A stretch of DNA of 64,000 nt from Siphonodentalium dalli (lineage: Eukaryota; Mollusca; Scaphopoda; Gadilida; Siphonodentaliidae), in NCBI GenBank assembly GCA_032622095.1, contig CP136066.1:105487319-105551318 (forward strand). Reading direction: 5' to 3'. Position 1 is the stretch's first letter; each line of letters starts with the position of its first letter. The notes beneath the pieces are model-generated. The model searched no databases. It was not told where the DNA came from and worked only from the letters and a program-made list of their open reading frames with translations. Below, piece after piece: positions 14,001-26,000 of this stretch. The translations under genes and the position numbers were made by a program.

Positions 14001-17000
14001 CAAAGTGGCCAACAAAGATGGGAACTCGATTGTCCACTTCATAGTGCAACCACTGAAGGACGGTCCGACTTTCGACAATGAGAAGATGCTCTACGTTCTC
14101 AATCATGTTGGCGTCAACATAAACATGGTTAACAAGAAGGATGAATCACCTCTGTCTCTGGCATTAGACATCGGTGCCATTAAACTGGCCAACATGATAC
14201 AAAAGCTACAGAAAAAAACTGCCATGGTGAGATAAAAATAATTTTATTCTACAACAAAACTCTTCACAAGTGACGAGGGAGGTACAGTAATTCCCTAAAT
14301 AATTGACTCCTTAACCACAGCAGAATTACAGGTAATTTTTCAGGATTTAGTCGGAAATATGGCCTGTTGCCATTCACCAGAAAGCTCTCAGTGAGAGTTT
14401 TCCGATGAATGGCAACAAGCCATATTTCCGACTAAATCCTGAAAAATTACCCATAATTCTGCTGTGGTTAAGGAGTCGATTATTTAGGGAATTACTGTAC
14501 CTCCCTCGTCACTTGTGAAGAGTTTTGTTGTAGAATTAAATAATTCTTACACTAAATGAAAATTGACAATACTCAGATGTGGAGATAAACGTACTCTATT
14601 GAGTTTGTTATTCCGGAATTTGAGCATGAAAACAGTTTGTTACCAGCGAATTCACACACTGTTGTTTTTTCATGATTTAATATCCAACAAAACAGGGTAT
14701 GTTTATCTCCATTGTAATTCAATGCACCAAAATCTTTTATTGAAATTACAAGAAAAGAAATTTTGATTGACATTACATGCTATGTAGTGAGATATCCTTT
14801 TGTCTGTGATCAAATCTATGGCTTACCTGTGGTTACTAATAACAGTGCAAGAACCTGTTAACCATATCTGTAGTAAATATAGTTCTGGTTTACTCAATTA
14901 CACGACCCCTGGCAGCTCGGTGACGTAGTTTATGCCCACTATGCGGGATAGCGTCACTAAATTCACCCTCTGAGGACCTCATTCTGCAAATTACAGGCAC
15001 ACTAAACTCAGGCTTGATTCAGTCTTATAATTCCAAAGTTCAAGGAGCTGAGTATCATTCAAAAGGGCAGATTTCAGTGTACGGTACAGACTGCTACAGA
15101 GATTTCAGTATACCATGCAGTACTGCTACAGAGATTTTAGTATACCACACAGACTGCTACAGAGAATGAGAAACTTTGTCGATTATGAAAGATCAAAAGC
15201 TCATTGTGTAGCTTCTTCATATTTGATACACTTGAGAGAGTGATTCGAATAGAGATTTGATTCGAGATTCAATGTGATTTTTTATCTTTTGCCCAATTTG
15301 ATTTAAGATTAGATTCGCAATGAAAACCCTCAATTTACAGAGACTAAAAATGCAAGGGGCTATGGTGCAAAAACAATATTGCTTCAGACTGTTTTCAGAG
15401 CTGGTTTACATATGTCTGATTATATATTCCTTAGAAAGCTCATGTGCCGAGAATCTATACTGTGCATGATCCATTCTACAATAAGAGGCAGACCCATGAC
15501 TTCCTTCACGATGGTAATAAGATGTTCGAGAAACTGCGAGGGCCAGAGGTCATGGAGACAGATGAGGAAGAAGAACCGGCCATTGATGGCAACTGTAACA
15601 TCAAGAAAGGGTGAATATAATTTCATGCTATTCCATTTTGTAGTAGCCCTCTAATGCATGTATTGTAAGGCCCTAAATAATCGACTCCTTAACCACAGCA
15701 GAATTATGGGTAATTTTTCAGGATTTAGTCGGATATATGGCTTGTTGCCATTCATTGGAAAGCTCTCAGTGAGAGCTTTTCGATGAATGGCAACAAGCCA
15801 TATTTCCGAATAAATCCTGAAAAGTTACCCATAATTCTGCTGTGGTTAAGGAGTCGATTATTTAGGGCATTACTGTATTGATGGGAAAAATTCAATACTC
15901 ACTGTAATATGATGATTGCAGAATTTGAGAAAAACTTTTCTCCAACAAAGAAACTAATTCTGATTGCCCAGTTCAAAATTGTTTGCAGCAATGCTTTGCC
16001 ACGAAAACATTGTATAATAGATGCACACAAACTAAATGCTGGTCAACTTTTGTTTTTAATGATTTCATTTCTTAATTTTCTCAAATAGATGCAACTTGAA
16101 ATTTAAAGATAATGTATCTGTTCCTAACAAGTTTTATATAGTTTCCTGGCATAAAATAAAAATATGAATTTAACACACCAGTTCGGGAACGCTTATATCA
16201 ATTAATATTGATTTTATTTCATTTTGTTTCTAGTGTAATACACACAACCTTTCGGGACAGTTATATCTTATAATAGCAAGGGGGAGAACTCTATCTTGTT
16301 AGCACCCTCCATCAAGGCCAAAGTCATTTCAAAATTTTTCCATCGACATCAGAAATAAATTAGAGAGTGCCGACAGTTTTTGTTTGAATATCGTAATATC
16401 GCATGAGTGTCTGGAAAGATTATATCAAATATTTATTTATTTCCAGACAAGAATGAGATTTATCAAGTATTCAAGCAAAAACTTGTTATTATATGCACCT
16501 TACAGTAGTCCCTAAAGTTGCTAAATTATGCAGCATTCTCACTTTTGATGGCACACCAAATAAAAAAATACACGAAAAGCAACAAAGTTCTGACACCGAT
16601 CAGCTGATAAGCAGCAAACCGCTGTCAAGCGAAGACATCATGGCATCATTCAGCAAGCTACTGTGAAATAACAAAAAGCTACAGTTAATAAAAAATCGTA
16701 TTTCACTGTGGCTTCTAAGAGATACATAGGCGATTTACACTGTGGCTTCTAAGAGATACATAGGCGATTTACACTCTGGCTTCTAAGAGATACATAGGCG
16801 ATTTACACTGTGGCTTCTAAGAGATACATAGGCGATTTACACTGTGGCTTCTAAGAGATACATAGGCGATTTACACTGTGGCTTCTAAGAGATACATAGG
16901 CGATTTACACTGTGGCTTCTAAGAGATACATAGGCGATTTACACTGTGGCTTCTAAGGGGTCATCTCAAAACTACTATCGGGATCCCGATAGATATCCCG

Positions 17001-20000
17001 ATAGGATTCCGATAACTCAAAACTATCTTCTAAATTTCCCGATAGATTCCGATAGAGCGGTCACCATTTCCCGAAAATATTCCGATACCGCATCTAAATA
17101 TTCCGATAACGCGCTGATTTCCCGAAAAATTTCCGAAAGTAACGTAGCGTATTACCAACTTTCCGATAATTTACCCATTTATTTCAAGAACAATTAGGCC
17201 TATGTCTGTTTTGATAATCGACGAATCGAGCATGTTGTTTCGTTTATGTTTCCGGTTCTATTTGTTGTCATTACTTTTGGATTCGTCCACAGCCTCCTTC
17301 GTAAGCATATTTTTATTGGGGTGGAAGCTTGTTTAAATGAATTAAAACTCTAAACGTTTCAAGTTTTGATTCCAAGTTATTAAATTGTCCATTGAATTCT
17401 TTTTGCATATTATTGATACAGCACATATCTCCTAGAAACGCTCTGAAGGAAACATAAAAAGAAATGGTTTCATACAGGTAGTATCCCTTCAACACTAGCA
17501 ATAAATAGACTGTTCCAAAGTCACAGTGAACGTGATAAAAAATTGAAATATATATTTGATAAAACTCTTTGGGCCCTAGAAATGTTCTCAAATAAAACTG
17601 TAATTTTATTTGATTTTTTCCCTCATTCATCACAAGATCATATGAATAATATTTTATTTTAATACACTGAGTGAGCAATTTTGAGAATTAAATAAAGTTT
17701 TGATCGAAAAGTTCGACAACATTTTCGATTTTCTCTTCAGTTACACGTCCCAACATCACGCCAATTCAGCCCAATATTGTGGGCACGGGGATTGCCTGGA
17801 TTAGTACCCAAATAAATTATGTTGTTAAAGCGCATTGCCAATTACATAACCTTGAGTATATTCTCCACACTATAATTGAAAAATACAAAGGAATGGACAC
17901 ATGATTCAATCAAAATTGTTTATTTAAAAAACACTCCCGCTAAGAAACCCCCCACTGATGACGTGCGCAAAAAATATGTACCAACAGTAAACACGTGTTG
18001 TTGGAAATTGGGGCGCACAATGGGGACTCATTTATCATGGCTATATCTATTACCCATTCGGTAATTCATAAATGACATTCATTGCAAATTCAAACAGAAT
18101 ATATCTTAGATTTAGTATTAGTATCAATTGACCATTTATCGAATGTTGTCATTGAACTTATTGATCAGCTGATGACGATGAAAAAATCTAGGAACCTTGT
18201 CGACGTCATAGCAGCAATGATAAAATACTGTAGCACAAATTTAATGTGCATCGGCCGTTTTGTTCTCTCGTTTGATTAATAACATTATTATTCTGCGCGC
18301 ATTGACAATTACATAATCTTGAGTATATTCTCCACAATGTAATCTAAAAATACAAAGGAATGGACACACGATTCAATCCAAATGGTTTATTTAAAAAACA
18401 CTCCCGCCAAAAAAGATCAAGAAACGCCCACTGATAACGAGCGCAGAAATTTTTACCTGCGAACACGTAGTGTTGGAATGTGGGGCGCACAATGGGGACT
18501 GTCATCTATCATGGCTGTAATTATTAGCCATTCGGTAATAAATAAATGACATTCATTGCAAATTCAAACATAATATATCTTAGATTTAGTGTTAGTATCA
18601 ATTGACCATTTATCGAGTGTTTCCATTGAACTTATTGATCAGCTGATGACGATGAAAACACATCGGAACCTTGCCGACGTCAGCGCAACAATAATAATAT
18701 ACTGTATAGCACAAATGTGCATCGATCGGCCGTTTTGTTCTCTCGTTTGATTAATAAAATTATTATTCTCCGCGCATTAACACTGCCAAATACTCAAGTA
18801 AATTGGCCAATAAATCATGATGTGAAAAATCAAAGAAATGACATTGTATAACATTAGTTACTTTTATTTGAACACAAGAGTTCACGAGACAAACGCGGCT
18901 ATTTTTAAATCGAAAGTGCGCAAATCAATTCCGAATAGTGCTGCATTACCACGAATTACTTATCGGAACTGTCTTGTCATTTTATATTGAACTAGCAGGT
19001 TAGCCCGCCACCGGCGGCTTGTCCGAAACATGACATTTTTTTAATATTTTTTTTTAATTTTTAGCTCCACGCGTTTCAATAAGAAAAATTTGTACCCGGT
19101 AGCTCCACCCGTTTCCGAGATCTGGTCTGCGCATGTGCGAAGCTGGCGTCGCACGGACTCGGCGACCCGATAAAATTTGTACCCGGTGCAAGATACATTC
19201 ACATAGCAAATTTCAAGTCGATAGCTCCACCAGTTTCCGAGATCTCGTCTGCGCATGCGCTGCACGGGCGTCGCACGGGCTCGGCGACCCGATAAAATTT
19301 GTACCCGGCGCAAGATACATTCACATACCAAATTTCAAGTCGACAGCTCCACCTGTTTCCGATATATCGTCTGCGCATGCGCTGCACGGGCGTCGCACGG
19401 GCTCGCCAATACGACAGCGACGACCACCTGGTCAAACTACACTCACGTACCAAGTTTCGTCCCGATCGGTCGAGGTGTTGGTATCTGATGCAAAAGACGA
19501 AATTGTGAGTGTTGGTCAATAGTCCCCGCCGTGAACCTCATCGTCGCAAAGAGCGGACAGTCAATTAACCCCGTTGTGAACCTCAATCACCAACGCGACG
19601 TAAACATGTGTTGCGTTCTAAAAATAGGAAAGCACTTTCTCTCTGCATAATTCTGCAGATGCTAATAACGTTGCTCCCCGTAGGTAGCAATATCGTTGTT
19701 GTTGATATTTACGGCTTGGGGGCTATTTTCTTATTTAGCAAGTTTGAACTCAATCGGTTCGAGTCTATAAAGGACACACTCATATATATGACACTTCCCG
19801 TGGGTAGCAAGTTTGAGCTCAATCGGCATTCCCTGGAATTTCCCGTAGATTGGCAGATTCCAGTAGCTTTTTATAACGGTATATCTGGGGAGAAATCTGA
19901 TGCTATATTCGTGATTATCTGGGATGATTTCGGTATATAACTATATACTGTAAAAACAAAGCGCGCCATCCGTGCTCGCAGGGTTGGTGAGAAACAAATG

Positions 20001-23000
20001 TTTTTTAAATTTAATGTATGTTCCGTATATCTCTCTGCAGATGCAAATAGCGTTGAATGGCAAACAGACGCTCTTTATAGAGATGCGTCAAAAACAAACG
20101 CTCATTAAATAATCACTTGATTAACCCACGCCGTGCCTTTGCGGTGATTTGAGATTGGAGAACGGGTGCTCTGAGCTTTTCTAAACTGCGACCACGGTCG
20201 TGTCGGTGGGATTTGACACTTACATAGGAAGTTTGAGCTCAATCTGTACACGCGTTTTGGATTCTATGAAGTACACACACACATACACACATATATACGA
20301 AGTCTCAAAATATATAGTACTAGCAGGTTAGCCCGCCACCGGCGGCTTGTCCGAAACATGACATTTTTTAAATATTTTTTAAATATTTTTAGCTCCACGC
20401 GTTTCAATAAGTAAAATTTGTACCCGGTAGCTCTACCCGTTTCCGAGATCTGGTCTGCGCATGCGCGAAGCTGGCGTCGCACGGACTCGGCGACCCGATA
20501 AAATTTGTACCCGGCGCAAGATACATTCACATAGCAAATTTCAAGTCGATAGCTCCACCCGTTTCCGAGATCTCGTCTGCGCATGCGCTGCACGGGCGTC
20601 GCACGGGCTCGGCGACCCGATAAAATTTGTACCCGGCGCAAGATACATTCACATACCAAATTTCAAGTCGATAGCTCCACCCGTTTCCGATATCTCGTCT
20701 GCGCATGCGCTGCACGGGCGTCGCACGGGCTCGCCAATACGACAGCGACGACCACCTGGTCAAACTACACTCACGTACCAAGTTTCGTCCCGATCGGTCG
20801 AGGTGTTGGTATCTGATGCAAAAGACGAAATTGTGAGTGTTGGTCAATAGTCCCCGCCGCGAACCTCATCGTCGCAAAGAGCGGACAGTCAATTAACCCC
20901 GTTGTGAACCTCAATCACCAACGCGACGTAAACATGTGTTGCGTTCTAAAAATAGGAAAGCATTTTCTCTCTGCATAATTCTGCAGATGCTAATAACGTT
21001 GCTCCCCGTAGGTAGCAATATCGTTGTTGTTGATATTTACGGCTTGGGGGCTATTTTCTTATTTAGCAAGTTTGAGCTCAATCGGTTCGAGTCTATAAAG
21101 GACACACTCATATATATGACACTTCCCGTGGGTAGCAAGTTTGAGCTCAATCGGCATTCCCTGGAATTTCCCGTAGATTGGCAGATTCCAGTAGCTTTTT
21201 ATAACGGTATATCTGGGGAGAAATCTGATGCTATATTCGTGATTATCTGGGATGATTTCGGTATATAACTATATACTGTAAAAACAAAGCGCGCCATCCG
21301 TGCTCGCAGGGTTGGTCAGAAACAAATGTTTTTTAAATTTAATGTATGTTCCGTATATCTCTCTGCAGATGCAAATAGCGTTGAATGGCAAACAGACGCT
21401 CTTTATAGAGATGCGTCAAAAACAAACGCTCATTAAATAATCACTTGATTAACCCACGCCGTGCCTTTACGGTGATTTGAGATTGGAGAACGGGTGCTCT
21501 GAGCTTTTCTAAACTGCGACCACGGTCGTGTCGGTGGGATTTTACACTTACATAGGAAGTTTGAGCTCAATCTGTACACGCGTTTTGGATTCTATGAAGT
21601 ACACACACACATATATACGAAGTCTCAAAATATATAGTATAGACTAGAAGGTGACCCGACTTCGTCCGGGCTTTGACCTTGAATTGTCCATTTTGAAAGT
21701 CAAGGTCAAGTGGGGTCACGATTTGACCAGTCCAAAAACACTGCCCGGACAAAAGTGCCCGTCGAAATCCATCCGGTTTTACCCGATTTGACCTTGAATT
21801 GATAATTTTGAAGGTCAAGCTCTGGTCGGGGTCACGATTGGACCCATCCAAAACAATCAGTGGACAAAAGTAACCCCACGTATCAAATTTCGTCGAAATC
21901 CCATCAAAATTGGCGATTTGACCTTGAAGTTACCCGATTTCAAGGTCAAGGTCACGTCGCACGGGCAAATGAATATGCTTATGAGACTCCCCATACGACT
22001 ACCCCCGCATACCAAGTTTCATCGAAATCCCGTAATATTTGGGCATTTGACCTTGAAATGACCCGATTTCAAGGTCAAGGTCACGTCGCACGGACAAATT
22101 AATAGGTTTATGCCACTCCCCGGCCGAAGATACCCACACATACCAAGTTTCATCCAAATCCCTGTGATATTCGGGCATTTGACCTTGAAATTACCCGATT
22201 TCAAGGTCAAGGTGATGTCGCACGGACAAATTAATATGCCTATGTCGTCCCCGGCCGAAAATACCCCCACATACGAAGTTTCACCGAAATCGGGTGGGAC
22301 GTTTCGAGTTCATCACGAACACACACAGACAGACAGACACGACAGATCTTCCAAAATATATAATAGACTAGAAGGTGACCCGACTTCGTCCGGGCTTTGA
22401 CCTTGAATTGTCCATTTTGAAGGTCAAGGTCAAGTGGGGTCACGATTTGACCAGTCCAAAAACACTGCCCGGACAAAAGTACCCGACAAACGTGCCCGTC
22501 GAAATCCATCCGGTTTTACCCGATTTGACTCTTGAATTGATCATTTTGAAGGTCAAGGTCAGGTCGGGGTCACGATTTGACCCATCCAAAACACCCCAGT
22601 GGACAAAAGTAACCCCACGTATCAAATTTCGTCGAAATCCCATCGAAATTGGCGATTTGACCTTGAAGTTACCCGATTTCAAGGTCAAGGTCCGCCGTTT
22701 TCGAGTTCATCGCGAACACACAGACAGACAGACAGACAGATCTTCCAAAATATATAATAGATAGATATGATTGCTCAAAATTTCACTAAGAGAAAGCACT
22801 TTCTCGATCGTAAGATACAATGTAGGCATGAAAGAATTGTTTAATTTATTAATTGCACAAGATATGTGCGGTGCGAATGTATTGACTGCAATGTCAAGGT
22901 CAAAAACCGGTGCGTTGTAAATTGAAGTAAACAAAAAACACGTGCGTTGTAATCGATGGCACAATGTTGACTAGTTTGGACTAATAATGCAGTCAATTGT

Positions 23001-26000
23001 AACTGAATTTACACGTAACTATCCAAGAGTTGATAGGCCACTTGATGATTTATTTTATGTTTCATTTCACCACGTAGCCATGGCTTAAAACATTAATAAA
23101 TCACTCAATTTCGTGATATGGTTTTCCGACAGAGAAATTGAAACTGAAAGTCACATTGATCTGTTGATAAAACAAAACTTACCTTTTGTTTGTTTATTAC
23201 ATTTATTGTTATAAAATATAAATATAAAACCTACTAAATATTCACCATACTATCATGCTTGGGGAGGGGGATTCACAACTCTGAATTTTTTTTTTACTCC
23301 CAGTCCCCATCCATTCAGATGAACATAATTTCATAAATCAGGAGCCACATAACATTTAGTAATAATACATGTTTTTCCCCAAAAACCTTTGACGTCACCA
23401 GAAAGTTCTGTTGGCTGGAGGTAATATTACTGTTGGGTAAATGGTTAATATCGAAAGTAAACTAAACAAAGTTAGCAAGACATCTTTTTGAAAGAAAAAA
23501 ATGACGAAATATAGGAGCAGGCCTACTACAAATAAATTGCATCGTGTACCTTGACCTTGATGATGCAATAGTGAAATTCGACACTGTCAACATAATTAGG
23601 CTATGTTCAACTTATCGAAATAATCAATGCAGCATTATAATTAGTAGTAATTACAGAAAACGAAATTAATGTAGAATATGAAAGCAGCCCATGCACACAT
23701 TTAATTGTCAGTTAAATGTTATGATTACTTCGCGTATTTATAACCTTTGCACTGCAGATTTGCATGGAATTTTCCATTCATATTTCACACGCTCTTTATT
23801 TACCATATTACGATTCATGAAAAAGTATGGAATATTACTGCTAAATGTTGCTAAAACTTTACATGTACAGCAGGACCACCCCCCCCCCCCCCCCCCCATA
23901 TGTCATGTTTCGAATTTCTATAGCCTACTCTTGACTAAAGGGTTGAGAACCAAGTAGATATTCATGGTGTGTATGATCGATCTACCCCCCCCCCCCCCCC
24001 CCCCCCCCCCCGAAACTGCATGACCATGCAGAATGTAGGCATAACAGCAAAATTTCATGCTTAGGCTAAAGTTAAACCCACTGTGGATATATATTTTTCT
24101 TTCTACGGCTGTCTACTGGCGAGATTTGTTGTTTCCATGCATGTGCCGGTAAACAAAAATGCAATTGCCATGATTGCGTTATAAAGCACATCAAATGCTG
24201 CATGGACATCGCACATATTCCAATATAAATTTCGCCTAGGCTATGCATATTCGGAATATAGGCCTACGTGTACACAGGCCCGATATTTTTTTTAAGCTTG
24301 AGTTGTCCCATGTTTGAAATTGTTTTATAAATCCGTTCACTGTGTGAAATCTTCGACACGTATTACTCTGCAATGCCACGTGTGTTGTTCCCAGAAACGT
24401 AAATATTGATGACCCCCAATTCCGGGAATCGGGCTAAAAATAGAACATACGACATCTCGTGTTAAGACTGCACTCGATTGTGCATGCATTAATTGTGTTG
24501 TCGGCGATTCGCGATTAAATACCAATCTTTTACATTTGCCATAATATATGTATTTCTTTATTCTCCATATTTAAAAGTTGGATGTATTTAAACATATAAC
24601 AAACACAATTAAGCTTTGAAGATAGTAGCCCGAAACGCCGAAATAAATCTTCTTAGAATTTAATCAATTGATGGATCTGTTCTATTTTTAGAAAGTGAAA
24701 GTAGCCGCTTGCATTAAGGCCTACTATACATATTTGGGTATGCTCCCCGTGAATTTATTTATTGATTTTGAAGATTTCCTGATGGGTGGGTGTATTGTCC
24801 AGGTAAAATACCGATATTGTACGTAGCACCCACTGATCACCACAGTATAACATATAATAGTTCTACGACACGTGTCCCCTGATACTTTAAAACTTTATAC
24901 TAACGATTTCTCATATTAGGAAACTATTAAATCAATAATAAAGATAGGCCTATAAAACATAAATCGCGATAACAGTCCGGAGTAATCCCGATACAGAAAC
25001 TTTCCAAACAACATGCGTTGTTTTCGGAATATGATACTCCGAAATGAAAGTAAACTCCGATAGAATCCCGATAGACTATGTAAATATTCCGATAATTTCC
25101 CGAAAAACGTTGCGTCATTTCCCGATAATTTCCCGATAACTGTATATATAACTATCGGTATCCTATCGGGAAATCTATCGGGATCCCGATAGTAGTTTTG
25201 AGATGACCCCTAAGAGATACATAGGCGATTTACACTGTGGCTTCTAAGAAATACATAGGCGATTTACACTGTGGCTTCTAAGAGATACATAGGCGATTTA
25301 CACTGTGGCTTCTAAGAGATACATAGGCGATTTACACTGTGGCTTCTAAGAGATACATAGGCGATTTACATTTCGGTGATTTCCGCTATTTTATAGGTAA
25401 GCATATAATAGACCACTTTATTTTTGCCTTCTTAGACAAATAATTTATTCAATATTCAGTTCTGTCTGTTTTGTAGGGCTTCTCGGTATTTCGGTATTTA
25501 GTCATATCGCGATACTGTTTTTGACACCGTGTAGTCGGTTTCACTTTATGCAAATAGTCGGTACATCGTAGCCGCCGGTGTGGATATTAATACCGACGAT
25601 ATCTCTATCAGTGTCAAGTATTTAGCAACCATCGACACCTCTAATGCTGAGACAAAGGCCATTGCTAACGGCTTCGGTTTAGCGTGGCGTAAAAATTAAT
25701 TATTTCTAACTGCTCCATAAGCGTTTGTCAACTGTTTATTTGAACACACTGCGGACAATCAAGTCGGCATGCCTTATTGCATGGGCGGCAATTGATGTGA
25801 GTATACAGGCTGTTCTCAGCTGGAAGGTTTCCTGGTCAAATACAATAAAAAATGTGTGGTGTTGTTATAATCTGGAGACACAATGACGCGCGTTCAACAG
25901 CGCCACAAAATCTTATGCATTAGACGTATAATGCACTAACTCATTAGATCATTATAACTACACGGCCATATATCAGTCCTATACATCGAAATGGATCAGT

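Larger units (their letters stand above)
16957..25210. mobile_element. Large DNA transposon-like element A, 8254 bp, TAA target duplication
   Basis: Left end GGGGTCATCTCAAAACTACT and right end are exact inverted copies; the similarity continues about 60 bp (TATCGGGATCCCGATAGA...) and then as iterated CCGATA/TATCGG motifs for about 200 bp. TAA at 16954-16956 and 25211-25213 is the target duplication. A 3-bp TAA duplication with G-rich ends fits PIF/Harbinger (TWA) or another 3-bp-duplicating superfamily. I found no transposase inside. The interior holds direct repeats (17830-18780) and the Helentron-like array 18991-22765, so its original size was smaller. Confidence 0.85.

Noticed and set aside
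16701-16956. CRISPR-like array
   Set aside because: Units are directly adjacent without spacers, in a eukaryotic genome; it is a simple tandem repeat.
19041-21268. Overlapping ORFs of 77-131 residues on both strands
   Set aside because: They repeat with the 1328-bp and 122-bp periods on both strands and contain no domain; they are consequences of GC-rich repeats.
21567-22764. ORFs with LTLKSGNFKVK/DLTLKLPDFKVK repeats
   Set aside because: They are translations of the TTTGACCTTGAA repeat in both orientations, with no start context or conservation.
23878-24011. Long poly-C tracts as possible G-quadruplex or regulatory sites
   Set aside because: They are plain mononucleotide runs inside a transposon, similar to those at 1465, 30340 and 42318 (G); nothing else supports a role.
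24581-24660. Penelope-like retroelement leader (CCCGAAACGCCGAAATAAAT)
   Set aside because: Only a short phrase is similar and no reverse transcriptase or GIY-YIG frame is nearby.
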